Assembly (NCBI RefSeq): GCF_021608185.1
Contig: NZ_JAKIHN010000007.1
Location: forward strand, 1-64,000
Source of the DNA: Flavobacterium anseongense
GTDB lineage: Bacteria > Bacteroidota > Bacteroidia > Flavobacteriales > Flavobacteriaceae
DNA: 64,000 bases
Reading direction: 5' to 3'
Shown here: positions 45,180-54,390 of the stretch, piece after piece
Layout: every line of letters begins with the position of its first letter
Position numbering within the stretch: the first letter of the stretch is position 1
Translations under genes and position numbers: made by a program
Notes under the pieces: generated by a model
Database searches by the model: none
Seen by the model: the letters and a program-made list of their open reading frames with translations, nothing else
Told to the model about the DNA's origin: nothing

Positions 45180-48100
45180 ATGAGTATAAAATGTTTTTAT
45201 AACAAAGCCGCAAAATATCGTTTTGCAATGACTATTATCCTAATGCTATTCATGAGTTCTCAGGTTATGGCTCAAGGTGATATTACAGTTACAGGGGTAA
45301 TTATAGATGCGGGAGGTTTAACTTTACCTGGAGTAACCATTAGTGAACAGGGAACAAAAAATGCCGTTAGCAGTGATTTTGATGGAAAGTTCACAATAAA
45401 AGTTGCCGGAGCAAAAAGCGAATTGGTTTTTACTTATATCGGATATGAAACACAAACAGTGAAAGTAGGTACAAAAAAACAAGTAAATGTTGTTTTAAAT
45501 AGTGCAACTAACAAACTGGATGAAGTTGTTGTAATCGGATATGGTACTTCCAAGAAATCGGATTTGACAGGTTCTGTAGTTTCTGTTTCTGGAGAGGATC
45601 TTAAAAAAATGGCAACAGCGAGTGTAGCAGAAACTTTAACAGGTCGTGTTGCAGGTTTGCAGGTTGCTTCTACAGAAGGATCGCCGGATGCAAATATAAG
45701 CTTAAAAGTTAGAGGTGGTGGTTCTATATCACAGGATAGTTCACCATTGCTAATTGTTGATGGATTTCCGGTTAATAGTATTAATGATATTTCACCATCT
45801 GATATTGAAAATATTTCTGTTTTAAAAGATGCGTCATCTACTGCTATTTATGGAGCTAGAGGTGCATATGGTGTAATTATCATAACCACCAAAAAAGGTG
45901 GTAAAGACGGGGGTAAAGTTACAGTGAGTTATAATTCATTTTTTGCAACTAAAAAAATAGCTAACACTATTTCAGTGCTGAATCCTCAGGACTTTGCCAA
46001 TTGGCAATATGAGTATGCTCAACTCACAAATGATATCCCATCTTATGAAGACCCATTCGGTGGAGCATGGTCACCAACTCAATATGAAGGTGTAAAGGCT
46101 ACAAATTGGCAAAAAGAAATTTATGGACAAACAGGTGTTGTGCAAAACAATGATTTAGGTATTAGAGGAGGTTCAGATAAATTAAATTACAATTTTAATT
46201 ATACAAAGTATAATGAAAAAACCATTATGCTGGGTTCAACTTTTGATAGAGATAACTTATCCTTAAATTTAAGAAGTAAGGCTAATGATAAAATTGATTT
46301 ATCATTCACTATGCGGTACTCAAACACAGAAATAACAGGTGGAGGAGCAAATGAGCAAAATGAAGTTTCTTCTCAAGATTCTCGTTTGAGACATGCAGTT
46401 GGATATGCTCCATTTCCACTAGCAGGTGTAACTACAGACAATACCGATGAGGCTATTTCTACCTATCTTATCAATCCACTTGTGGCTGTAGCAGATAATG
46501 ATCGTTTACAAACCAGAAAAAATTATAACACTTTGGGTAGTTTCTCATGGAAAATTACTGATAATATTCAGTTTAAAACGGAATTAGGTCTTGATAATTA
46601 TTTTTATAATGATAATCGTTTTTATGGTAGGTCTACTTATTATGTTAGAAACATTCCTCTACCTGAGAACCAAGGATTAGCAGCACTTATTATGCGCGGA
46701 CGTAAAGAAGTGAGGTTTAGAAATGCAAATACAATAAATTATGATTTTAAAAAGACATTAGGCAAAGGTCATAAATTAAAAATACTTTTAGGTGAGGAGT
46801 CTATAAATTATAATGTTACTAACTTAACAAATACCATTCATGCTTTTCCACAGGCCTTTACTTTTGATGATGCTATGAATCTTTCTTCTCAAGGAAAACC
46901 GTTTAGTGTAGATAATTTTGTTAGTCAGGAAGATAAGTTACTATCCTTTTTTGGACGTGTAAATTATGATTTTAAAGATCGATACATATTTACAGCAACT
47001 ATGCGTGCAGACGGTTCCAGTAAATTTTTAGGAGATAACCGTTGGGGCTATTTCCCGTCAGCAGCAGGAGCATGGAAACTGACCGAAGAGAAATTTTTGA
47101 AAAACGTAAAATGGTTAGACTTATTAAAACTTAGAGTAAGTTATGGTCAGGCAGGTAATAATAATATTCCAACAGGTCAAACGATACAAACATACCAATC
47201 GTCAACATCTGCTTGGATAGATGGAGTAACTAACTTTTGGGCAGCATCCCAATATTTAGCAAACCCGGATTTGAAATGGGAAACTGTAATAACACAAAAT
47301 GTTGGACTTGATTATGAATTGTTTAAAGGTCGTGTTAGTGGTTCTTTTGAATTATATAAAAACATTACTAAAGATTTACTTCTTTCTTTTCCTATTTCAG
47401 GAGCTGGTTACAATTTTCAGTATAGAAATATGGGAGAAAATCAAAATACCGGTGTAGAAACTTCTTTAAATGTAACTGCAATACAAAAGAAAAATTACGG
47501 ATTAAGTTTTGGTTTCAATATTAGTTTCAATAAAAACAGAATTAATTCCCTTGGAGAATTAGATGATTTTGAATGGTCAAGTGGTTGGGCTTCAACAGCT
47601 ATAGGAACCGACTATGTGGTTAAAGTTGGTAATCCATTAGGGTTGATGAAAGGATATAGAAGCGATGGTCGTTACGAAGTGTCAGATTTTGATTATACGA
47701 GCGGTTCGCCTGTTTTGAAACCTGGTGTTGCTAATGCTGATGGAATTTTTGGAACTGTTGTTCCCGGAACTATGAAATTAAAAGACCTTAATGGAGATGG
47801 GGTAATAAATGCAGATGATCAAACTGTTATTGGAGATGCTAATCCGGTTCACACTGGAGGTTTTGTAATCAATGCCAATGCCTATGGATTTGATTTGTCA
47901 GCAGCGTTCAACTGGAGCTACGGAAACGATGTGTATAATGCAAGTAAGATTGAATACACTACAGCGATTTCAAATAATGATACTGGACAATATAGAAACC
48001 TGTCTGCAGAAATGGCTGGAGGAAACAGATGGACAAATACAGATCCAACTTCTGGACTAGTAGTAACTGATCCGACAGCACTCGCTGCACTTAATGCTAA

Positions 48101-48407
48101 TACATCAATGTGGTCACCATATCAGAGCCGTTACGTGTTTTCTGATTGGGCTGTTGAAGATGCTTCTTTCTTAAGATTAAACACGTTAACACTTGGATAC
48201 TCACTTCCTAAAGATCTTATATCTAAAATATCAATCTCTAAATTGAGATTTTATGTGACGGCTAATAATGTTTTTGTTCTTACCAACTATTCAGGTCTTG
48301 ACCCAGAGGTATCTACAAGAAGAAATACACCTTTCACTCCTGGAGTGGATTCATCTCCATATCCTCGTAGTAGACAATATGTTTTTGGTTTAAACCTTAA
48401 TTTTTAA
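45180..48407 (+). CDS. SusC-like TonB-dependent outer-membrane transporter
   Basis: The 1075-residue protein has a signal peptide ending near residue 31 (VMAQ). A carboxypeptidase-regulatory-like domain follows (about 35-115: GVIIDAGGLTLPGVTI, SSDFDGKFTIKV), then the plug (LDEVVVIGYGT, IENISVLKDASSTAIYGARGAYGVIIITTK). The long C-terminal barrel ends in QYVFGLNLNF. This is the SusC architecture: with its SusD partner it imports glycan fragments across the outer membrane, using energy from TonB. Neighbouring GH28, PL10 and CE8 genes point to homogalacturonan oligosaccharides. It precedes susD by 19 bases. Confidence 0.96.
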   Translation: MSIKCFYNKAAKYRFAMTIILMLFMSSQVMAQGDITVTGVIIDAGGLTLPGVTISEQGTKNAVSSDFDGKFTIKVAGAKSELVFTYIGYETQTVKVGTKKQVNVVLNSATNKLDEVVVIGYGTSKKSDLTGSVVSVSGEDLKKMATASVAETLTGRVAGLQVASTEGSPDANISLKVRGGGSISQDSSPLLIVDGFPVNSINDISPSDIENISVLKDASSTAIYGARGAYGVIIITTKKGGKDGGKVTVSYNSFFATKKIANTISVLNPQDFANWQYEYAQLTNDIPSYEDPFGGAWSPTQYEGVKATNWQKEIYGQTGVVQNNDLGIRGGSDKLNYNFNYTKYNEKTIMLGSTFDRDNLSLNLRSKANDKIDLSFTMRYSNTEITGGGANEQNEVSSQDSRLRHAVGYAPFPLAGVTTDNTDEAISTYLINPLVAVADNDRLQTRKNYNTLGSFSWKITDNIQFKTELGLDNYFYNDNRFYGRSTYYVRNIPLPENQGLAALIMRGRKEVRFRNANTINYDFKKTLGKGHKLKILLGEESINYNVTNLTNTIHAFPQAFTFDDAMNLSSQGKPFSVDNFVSQEDKLLSFFGRVNYDFKDRYIFTATMRADGSSKFLGDNRWGYFPSAAGAWKLTEEKFLKNVKWLDLLKLRVSYGQAGNNNIPTGQTIQTYQSSTSAWIDGVTNFWAASQYLANPDLKWETVITQNVGLDYELFKGRVSGSFELYKNITKDLLLSFPISGAGYNFQYRNMGENQNTGVETSLNVTAIQKKNYGLSFGFNISFNKNRINSLGELDDFEWSSGWASTAIGTDYVVKVGNPLGLMKGYRSDGRYEVSDFDYTSGSPVLKPGVANADGIFGTVVPGTMKLKDLNGDGVINADDQTVIGDANPVHTGGFVINANAYGFDLSAAFNWSYGNDVYNASKIEYTTAISNNDTGQYRNLSAEMAGGNRWTNTDPTSGLVVTDPTALAALNANTSMWSPYQSRYVFSDWAVEDASFLRLNTLTLGYSLPKDLISKISISKLRFYVTANNVFVLTNYSGLDPEVSTRRNTPFTPGVDSSPYPRSRQYVFGLNLNF

Positions 48408-48426
48408 TTAAATAATTTATTTTAAA

Positions 48427-50235
48427 ATGAAAAAAATAGTAATAATAACAGGGATATTTATAACAGGGCTGTTTTCTTCTTGTAATAATTTTGATGATGC
48501 CCTAGAATCTCAAGCAGTATCAAGTTTGGAGGAGTCTGTTATTTTTTCAAACTTGGATTTGACTAAAGGTGCTATAGACGGAATTAAAATACCATTTGGA
48601 GAAACCAATTCATACAGAGGACGTTTCCTCCCTTGGTATGGTTTTAATACCGATTCAGAATGGTACAATTCATCCGAAACAGCAGGTGATAAGGCCGATC
48701 TTTGTGTTTACGATGCTAAGCCTAATAATGTTGAGATGAATACCGCTAACAATGCCTGGTCAATGATGTATCAGGGAATTGAGCGTGCCAATCTTTGTAT
48801 TCGAGGTATTCGTAATTATGGTAACCCAGCTCCAGGAAATGAAATGGGATATTTACTTGGAGAAGCTTTAACTTTAAGAGCTATTTATTATGCTGATTTA
48901 GTAAAAGCCTGGGGTGACGTACCAGCTCGTTTTGAACCTACCAACTCACAAACTATATTTTTAGGAAAATCAAGTAGAGATATAATTTATAAACAATTAA
49001 TTCAAGATCTTGGTGAAGCCTCAACTTTAGTACCATGGCCTAATGGAAATGCTGCTACTACAAATGTACAAAGAATTAATAAAGCATTTGTAAAAGGACT
49101 ACGCGCAAGACTGGCAATGGTTGCCAGCGGATACCAACAATATCCAGATGGAATAAGAAGAAGTACTGACACTGATCTTTCTGTTGCTAACATGTATGCT
49201 TTAGCATTAAGTGAATGTAATGATGTTATTCAAAGCGGTACAGCACATTTAGAGCCATCTTTTGAAACATTCTGGAGAAAATACAATCAGGAAAATACCG
49301 CTGCCGGTGGTGAGTCACTTTGGGAATTGCCTTTTGGAGCCGGTAGAGGAAGAATGCTTTTCACTTTTGCTGTAAACCACACTAGTATTGATCAGTTCCA
49401 GGCTAATGGTTCTAATAGAGGTGGGGTTGCAGGTCCGCTTCCTCATATCTTTTATGATTATGACGTAGCGGATAGCCGCAGAGATGTTACCTGTGTTCCT
49501 TACAGATATGGCACAGCAAGTAATACGGTATTAACAAATGGCTTTCCTACAGCAAAACAAACATTAGTTGGTATTAATAGATGGTATTTTGGTAAATACC
49601 GTTACGAATGGATGACTCGTAGAGTAATTTCAACTAATGATGATGGAGTTAATAAAATATACATGCGTTATGCTGAAGTGCTTTTAATGGCGGCAGAAGC
49701 TGCTAATGAGTTAAATGGTCCTGCAGCTGCAGCACCATATTTAAAAGAAATTCGCAGAAGAGCTTTTGCACCTGCAAATCATGCTGTGAAAGTTGATGCT
49801 TATGTAGATGCATTAGGCAGCAAAGAAGCTATGTTTAATGCCATTGTTGAAGAGCATAAGTTTGAATTTACAGGTGAAATGGAACGTAAACAAGCGCTTA
49901 TACGTTGGAATTTATTAGGAGCAAAATTAACAGATGCCAAAGCAAAAATGTTCAGATTACAACAACGAACCGGAGAATATGCAGATGTGGCAACAACCTT
50001 ATATTTTAAATATAATACAGATAATGTATCATTAATTATTTATGGTTTAAATCACGGTGAAACTACTGATCCGGGAGCAGGATACACCTCTTTTAGTTGG
50101 AATAATTTGTCAGACACCAAGATAAATGGTCTTGTAAAAGCAGGAGCAGATCCTGATAACAGACAGTTCTGGCCAATATGGCAGGTATTCCTTGATGGTA
50201 GCAATGGTCTTTTAGTAAATGATTACGGCTACTAG
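48427..50235 (+). CDS. SusD-like surface glycan-binding lipoprotein
   Basis: This RagB/SusD-family protein of 602 residues has a lipoprotein signal (ITGLFSSC, Cys19). It forms the lid over the SusC barrel and binds oligosaccharide. Family stretches are WSMMYQGIERANLCI, EALTLRAIYYADLVKAWGDVP, YMRYAEVLLMAAEAANEL and EHKFEFTGEMERKQALIRW. It pairs with the SusC just upstream, and a strong terminator follows it, which may separate these binding and import genes from the enzyme genes downstream. Confidence 0.96.
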   Translation: MKKIVIITGIFITGLFSSCNNFDDALESQAVSSLEESVIFSNLDLTKGAIDGIKIPFGETNSYRGRFLPWYGFNTDSEWYNSSETAGDKADLCVYDAKPNNVEMNTANNAWSMMYQGIERANLCIRGIRNYGNPAPGNEMGYLLGEALTLRAIYYADLVKAWGDVPARFEPTNSQTIFLGKSSRDIIYKQLIQDLGEASTLVPWPNGNAATTNVQRINKAFVKGLRARLAMVASGYQQYPDGIRRSTDTDLSVANMYALALSECNDVIQSGTAHLEPSFETFWRKYNQENTAAGGESLWELPFGAGRGRMLFTFAVNHTSIDQFQANGSNRGGVAGPLPHIFYDYDVADSRRDVTCVPYRYGTASNTVLTNGFPTAKQTLVGINRWYFGKYRYEWMTRRVISTNDDGVNKIYMRYAEVLLMAAEAANELNGPAAAAPYLKEIRRRAFAPANHAVKVDAYVDALGSKEAMFNAIVEEHKFEFTGEMERKQALIRWNLLGAKLTDAKAKMFRLQQRTGEYADVATTLYFKYNTDNVSLIIYGLNHGETTDPGAGYTSFSWNNLSDTKINGLVKAGADPDNRQFWPIWQVFLDGSNGLLVNDYGY

Positions 50236-50252
50236 AAAATAAGTAAGTTTTT

Positions 50253-50287
50253 AGTAAGGCTCATTTATAGATGAGCCTTACTTTTTT
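50253..50287 (+). terminator. Terminator after susD
   Basis: AGTAAGGCTCAT and ATGAGCCTTACT form a perfect stem with a short loop and a T run. It lies 17 bases past the susD stop codon. The downstream genes have no clear promoter of their own before 50332, so partial read-through is likely. Confidence 0.9.
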
Positions 50288-50331
50288 AATGATTTTTTTT
50301 GAGATTTCTTATATGGTATTGATTTTAAATT

Positions 50332-51543
50332 ATGAAAAATAAAATGTCTTTTTTTAAAATAAGAATAGCTTTAAATGTTGTAATGGTTTTTATTGGACTC
50401 AATGTTGTAGCCCAAAATAAAACGGTTTCAAATATTCCGACTAATTTAAAATGGTCAGAAAGAATGGCTTTGTCCGAAATGAAACGCTATCCTGAAGCTT
50501 ACCAAATAGATGAAAAAAAAGAACCTAAATGGGATTATGTTCACGGTCTAGTTTTGACTTCGATAGAGAAATTGTACAAAAAGACTAACGATAAAAAGTA
50601 TTACGACTATATAAAAGGGTATGCAGATGCTACCATCGATAATGATGGCGTAATCAAATCATATAAATTCGACACTTATAATATTGACATGGTTACTGCA
50701 GGAAGAATCCTTTTTAACCTATACGATACGACTAAAGATTCAAGATATTTAAACGTATTACAGCTCCTAAGAAAACAACTGCAGGAACAACCAAGAACAC
50801 CAAGTGGTGGATTTTGGCATAAAAAAGTGTACCCAAACCAAATGTGGCTCGATGGATTATATATGGGAGAACCATTTTATGCACAATATACTGTGACATA
50901 CGAAAATGGAGCAAACCTTGATGATATTGCCAAACAGTTTGAATTAATTCAGCTGCATGCCACCGATAAAAAGACAGGTTTGTTATATCATGGCTGGGAT
51001 GAAAGCAAGGAAATGCCATGGGCAGATAAAGAAACGGGCTGTTCTCCAAATTTTTGGTCACGCTCAATCGGATGGTATATGATGGCATTGGTTGATGTGT
51101 TAGATTATTTTCCAAAAGAGCACCCAAAGCGAAATGAATTAATTAGCTATTTAAATAATATTGCCAATGCCATAGCAAAAGTTCAGGACAAATCCGGACT
51201 CTGGTATCAGGTAACTGATAAAGGAGGAAGCGAAGGGAATTATCTGGAATCTTCAGGTTCATCAATGTTTGCTTATGCTCTAGCAAAAGGAGCCAACAAG
51301 GGATATCTACCAAAAAAATTTAAAAAAATTGCGTGCAAAGCTTTCAAAGGATTAACAAAACAATTAATAAAAACAGATGCCGATGGTGAGATTACAATCA
51401 CTCAGGCATGCGCTGTAGCAGGACTTGGTGGAAAACCTTATAGAGATGGTTCTTATTCCTATTATGTGAATGAACGAAAAAAAGATAACGATCCTAAAGC
51501 AACCGGTTCTTTTATTCTGGCCGCTTTAGAATTGAATAAATAG
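50332..51543 (+). CDS. GH105 unsaturated (rhamno)galacturonyl hydrolase
   Basis: GH105 enzymes remove the unsaturated uronic acid that pectate or rhamnogalacturonan lyases leave at the end of an oligosaccharide. The 403-residue protein has a signal peptide (LNVVAQ, cut after Ala27) and an (alpha/alpha)6 fold. Supporting stretches are KWDYVHGLVLTSIEKLY, FWHKKVYPNQMWLDGLYMGEPF, ARSIGWY-like WSRSIGWYMMALVD and SGLWYQV. The aspartate in MWLDGL and the histidine in GGFWHK sit where the family has its catalytic residues. It probably acts in the periplasm on fragments brought in by SusCD. It precedes GH43 by 12 bases. Confidence 0.92.
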   Translation: MKNKMSFFKIRIALNVVMVFIGLNVVAQNKTVSNIPTNLKWSERMALSEMKRYPEAYQIDEKKEPKWDYVHGLVLTSIEKLYKKTNDKKYYDYIKGYADATIDNDGVIKSYKFDTYNIDMVTAGRILFNLYDTTKDSRYLNVLQLLRKQLQEQPRTPSGGFWHKKVYPNQMWLDGLYMGEPFYAQYTVTYENGANLDDIAKQFELIQLHATDKKTGLLYHGWDESKEMPWADKETGCSPNFWSRSIGWYMMALVDVLDYFPKEHPKRNELISYLNNIANAIAKVQDKSGLWYQVTDKGGSEGNYLESSGSSMFAYALAKGANKGYLPKKFKKIACKAFKGLTKQLIKTDADGEITITQACAVAGLGGKPYRDGSYSYYVNERKKDNDPKATGSFILAALELNK

Positions 51544-51555
51544 ATTTTGTAGCTG

Positions 51556-53178
51556 ATGAAAATGAATAGTATATATTTTTTATGCTTCTTTTTTACCTCT
51601 TTCCTTTTTGGACAAGAGCGTGGAGATTCATTTTCTAAATCAATATGGGTTTCGGATAAAGGAGACGGAACATATACCAATCCAATTTTAAATACTGATT
51701 ATTCCGATCCTGATGTGATTCGAGTTGGAGATAAATTTTATATGACAGCTTCGTCTTTCAATTGTATTCCGGGTTTGCCAATTCTTGAATCTAATGATTT
51801 GGTGAACTGGAAACTGATTAATTACGGATTAAAAAAGCAAAAGCCAGTATCCTTTTATAATAAAGCACAGCACGGAAAAGGAGTTTGGGCACCATGCATC
51901 CGATACCATAACAAAGAATTCTATATCTATTATCCTGACCCTGATTATGGAATTTATATGATTAAATCCAAAAAAGCAGAAGGACAATGGTCGGAACCAA
52001 TTTTGGTAAAAAAAGGAAAAGGGTTGATTGATCCAACACCACTCTGGGATGATGACGGAAACACGTATTTAGTTTATGCTTTTGCAGGAAGCCGAGCCGG
52101 AATCAAAAGCATATTGGTTGGATGCACCATGAATGCTGAAGGAACTATGACCAATAATGATGAAGTGCTTCTATTTGATGGTCATCAGGATGAACCTACA
52201 TTAGAAGGCCCAAAGATTTACAAAAGAAATGGTTACTATTATATTTTTGCTCCGGCTGGCGGTGTAGCTACAGGTTGGCAAACGGTTTTCAGAGCCAAAA
52301 ATATTTATGGTCCGTATGAAAATAAAAAAGTTTTAGAGCAGGGAACATCAAATGTAAATGGACCGCATCAAGGTGCGTGGATTCAAACTAAATCGGGCGA
52401 AGATTGGTTTATTCATTTTCAGGACAAAGGTATAATAGGAAGAGTTGTGCATCTGCAGCCAATGAAATGGGTAAACGATTGGCCTGTTATCGGAATAGAT
52501 ACTAATGGTGATGGAATCGGTGAGCCTGTTTTAAATCATAAGAAACCAAATGTTGGCAAATCGTATCCGGTTGTTTATCAAAAAGAATCTGATGAATTTA
52601 ACAAGCCTATTTTAGACTTACAATGGCAATGGCATGCGAATCCTCAAATAAACTGGGGTTTTCCAAGCAGCTACGGGTATTATATGCTAAATTGTATTCC
52701 GAAACCAAAAAAAGCAGTTAATCTTTTTGATGTGCCGAATTTACTTTTGCAAAAATTTCCATCCGAAGAGTTCACAGCTACAACAAAATTGATTGTGAAT
52801 TTTAATTTTGATGAAGAAGAGGCAGGGTTATTGGTAATGGGGTTGGATTACTGCATGTTAAGGATAAAACAAACAGAGAATAAGTTGTATTTGTCTCAGA
52901 TGATATGCTTAAATGCAGATAAAAATCAAGCAGAAAGTGAAGCTGCTTCGGTTTTGTTAAAAAGTAACATTGTCTACCTGCAGATTAAATCTCTTGGTGA
53001 CGGAATGTGTACTTTTTTTTATAGTGAAGATGGAACCGATTTTAAATCAATCGGAATTCCTTTTAAAGCTAGAGAAGGCAAATGGATTGGAGCTAAATTA
53101 GGATTTGTAGCGTTGCGTAACGGATTCATTAATAACGCAGGAAATTGTAAGCTGGATTGGATAAGATTTAATAGCTAA
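51556..53178 (+). CDS. GH43 glycosidase with C-terminal beta-sandwich
   Basis: The protein has a signal peptide (FLFGQ) and a five-bladed GH43 propeller with the catalytic triad Asp51 (YSDPDVIRVG), Asp159 (GLIDPTPLW) and Glu217 (LEGPKIYK). A C-terminal beta-sandwich (about 345-540: WQWHANPQINW, ATTKLIVNF, CKLDWIRF) is typical of one GH43 group. Such enzymes remove arabinose or xylose, and some galactose, from plant polysaccharides. In a pectin locus arabinan or galactan side chains or xylogalacturonan are likely, but the sugar cannot be told from sequence. It lies between GH105 and PL10 with short gaps. Confidence 0.9.
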   Translation: MKMNSIYFLCFFFTSFLFGQERGDSFSKSIWVSDKGDGTYTNPILNTDYSDPDVIRVGDKFYMTASSFNCIPGLPILESNDLVNWKLINYGLKKQKPVSFYNKAQHGKGVWAPCIRYHNKEFYIYYPDPDYGIYMIKSKKAEGQWSEPILVKKGKGLIDPTPLWDDDGNTYLVYAFAGSRAGIKSILVGCTMNAEGTMTNNDEVLLFDGHQDEPTLEGPKIYKRNGYYYIFAPAGGVATGWQTVFRAKNIYGPYENKKVLEQGTSNVNGPHQGAWIQTKSGEDWFIHFQDKGIIGRVVHLQPMKWVNDWPVIGIDTNGDGIGEPVLNHKKPNVGKSYPVVYQKESDEFNKPILDLQWQWHANPQINWGFPSSYGYYMLNCIPKPKKAVNLFDVPNLLLQKFPSEEFTATTKLIVNFNFDEEEAGLLVMGLDYCMLRIKQTENKLYLSQMICLNADKNQAESEAASVLLKSNIVYLQIKSLGDGMCTFFYSEDGTDFKSIGIPFKAREGKWIGAKLGFVALRNGFINNAGNCKLDWIRFNS

Positions 53179-53196
53179 ATCAGTAAGATATAAAAG

Positions 53197-54303
53197 ATGA
53201 AAAAAATAGCGACTATTTTGATACTAATGTTTTTTACTGTTTCCTGTAAATCGGCAGCACAGTATAAAAAAACGGAAGATCAAGAACATTCTAAGATAAC
53301 AGATTGGAACAAATTCATAGTATCCAAAGATGATAATTGGTACGCAACTGAAGAAGCACAAAAGGTAGCCGAAAACGTCCTATTGTACCAACGCGATTTT
53401 GGAGGTTGGCCAAAAAATACCCAAATGCAAAACCAATTATCACAAGCTGAAAAGAAGCAGCTTTTAGAATTGAAATCCGATCCTAATGGATGTACTATTG
53501 ATAACGGAGCTACGGTTCAGGAAATGCTTTTTTTATCTAAAATAAACAAACAGCAACCGAATGAAAAATACAAAAATGCCTTTTTTAGAGGATTGATGTA
53601 TTTGATTTCTGCTCAATATGCTAATGGAGGTTTTCCTCAATTCTTCCCATTGAAAAAAGGCTATGCCAAGCACATCACTTATAATGATGATGCAATGGTC
53701 AATGTGCTGAAATTATTTAAAGAAATTAAAGATAACTCAAACTATTATTCAATTGTACCCCCTGCAGAAATAGTATCCATGGCACAAACCGCTTTTGATA
53801 AAGGAATTGATTGCATTTTAAAAACACAATACAAACAAAAAGGAGTACTTACCAGTTGGTGCGCACAACATGATGAGGTTACATTACTTCCTGCTGATGC
53901 CAGAGCGTTTGAATTAGCATCTTTAAGTGGAAAGGAATCTGCAAAAATCACCTTGCTTTTAATGTCAATAGAAAATCCGTCTAAAGAAATTGTAGATGCT
54001 GTAGAAGCTGCTGTTCTCTGGTTTGAAAAAACGAAAATAACAGGAATTAAAATCGAAAATGTACCAACCGGAGATGGAGATAAAACGGATAGAACAGTTG
54101 TAGAAAGTCCAGATGCTGAACCACTTTGGGCCAGATTTATGGAATTGGATAATAATAAACCATTTTTTTGTGATCGTGATGGTGTGAAAAAGGCAACATT
54201 GGCAGAAATTGGATACGAGCGAAGAAATGGTTACGGGTGGTATGCCAGTGAACCAAGAGAAGTTTTAAAGAAATATCAAGATTGGAAAAGCAAGATTAAA
54301 TAG
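53197..54303 (+). CDS. PL10 pectate lyase, lipoprotein
   Basis: PL10 lyases cut homogalacturonan by beta-elimination with calcium. The 368-residue protein has a lipoprotein signal (MFFTVSC, Cys17). Family stretches are YQRDFGGWPKN, GATVQEMLFL, ANGGFPQFFPL, HITYNDDAMVNVL, SWCAQHDEVTLLP and RDGVKKATLAEIGYERRNGY near the end. The anchored location suggests that it works at the surface or in the periplasm, supplying unsaturated ends for GH105. The 87-base gap after it contains the operator before CE8. Confidence 0.93.
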   Translation: MKKIATILILMFFTVSCKSAAQYKKTEDQEHSKITDWNKFIVSKDDNWYATEEAQKVAENVLLYQRDFGGWPKNTQMQNQLSQAEKKQLLELKSDPNGCTIDNGATVQEMLFLSKINKQQPNEKYKNAFFRGLMYLISAQYANGGFPQFFPLKKGYAKHITYNDDAMVNVLKLFKEIKDNSNYYSIVPPAEIVSMAQTAFDKGIDCILKTQYKQKGVLTSWCAQHDEVTLLPADARAFELASLSGKESAKITLLLMSIENPSKEIVDAVEAAVLWFEKTKITGIKIENVPTGDGDKTDRTVVESPDAEPLWARFMELDNNKPFFCDRDGVKKATLAEIGYERRNGYGWYASEPREVLKKYQDWKSKIK

Positions 54304-54339
54304 AATTGAAACAAAACTTTTGATAAAATCTTGCTACAA

Positions 54340-54353
54340 TGCAATCGATTACA
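54340..54353 (+). promoter_or_regulatory. LacI-type operator before the CE8 gene
   Basis: TGCAATCGATTACA is identical to the exuT operator and lies 38 bases before the CE8 start codon. Unlike the other sites it does not directly follow a clear -7 box; TTTTG at 54317-54321 is the best -33 candidate. It may drive a second transcript for CE8 and PL1, or act as a roadblock to read-through from upstream. Confidence 0.8.
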
Positions 54354-54390
54354 AAAAAAATATGTATCATTATAAATTAAAAAAAATATT

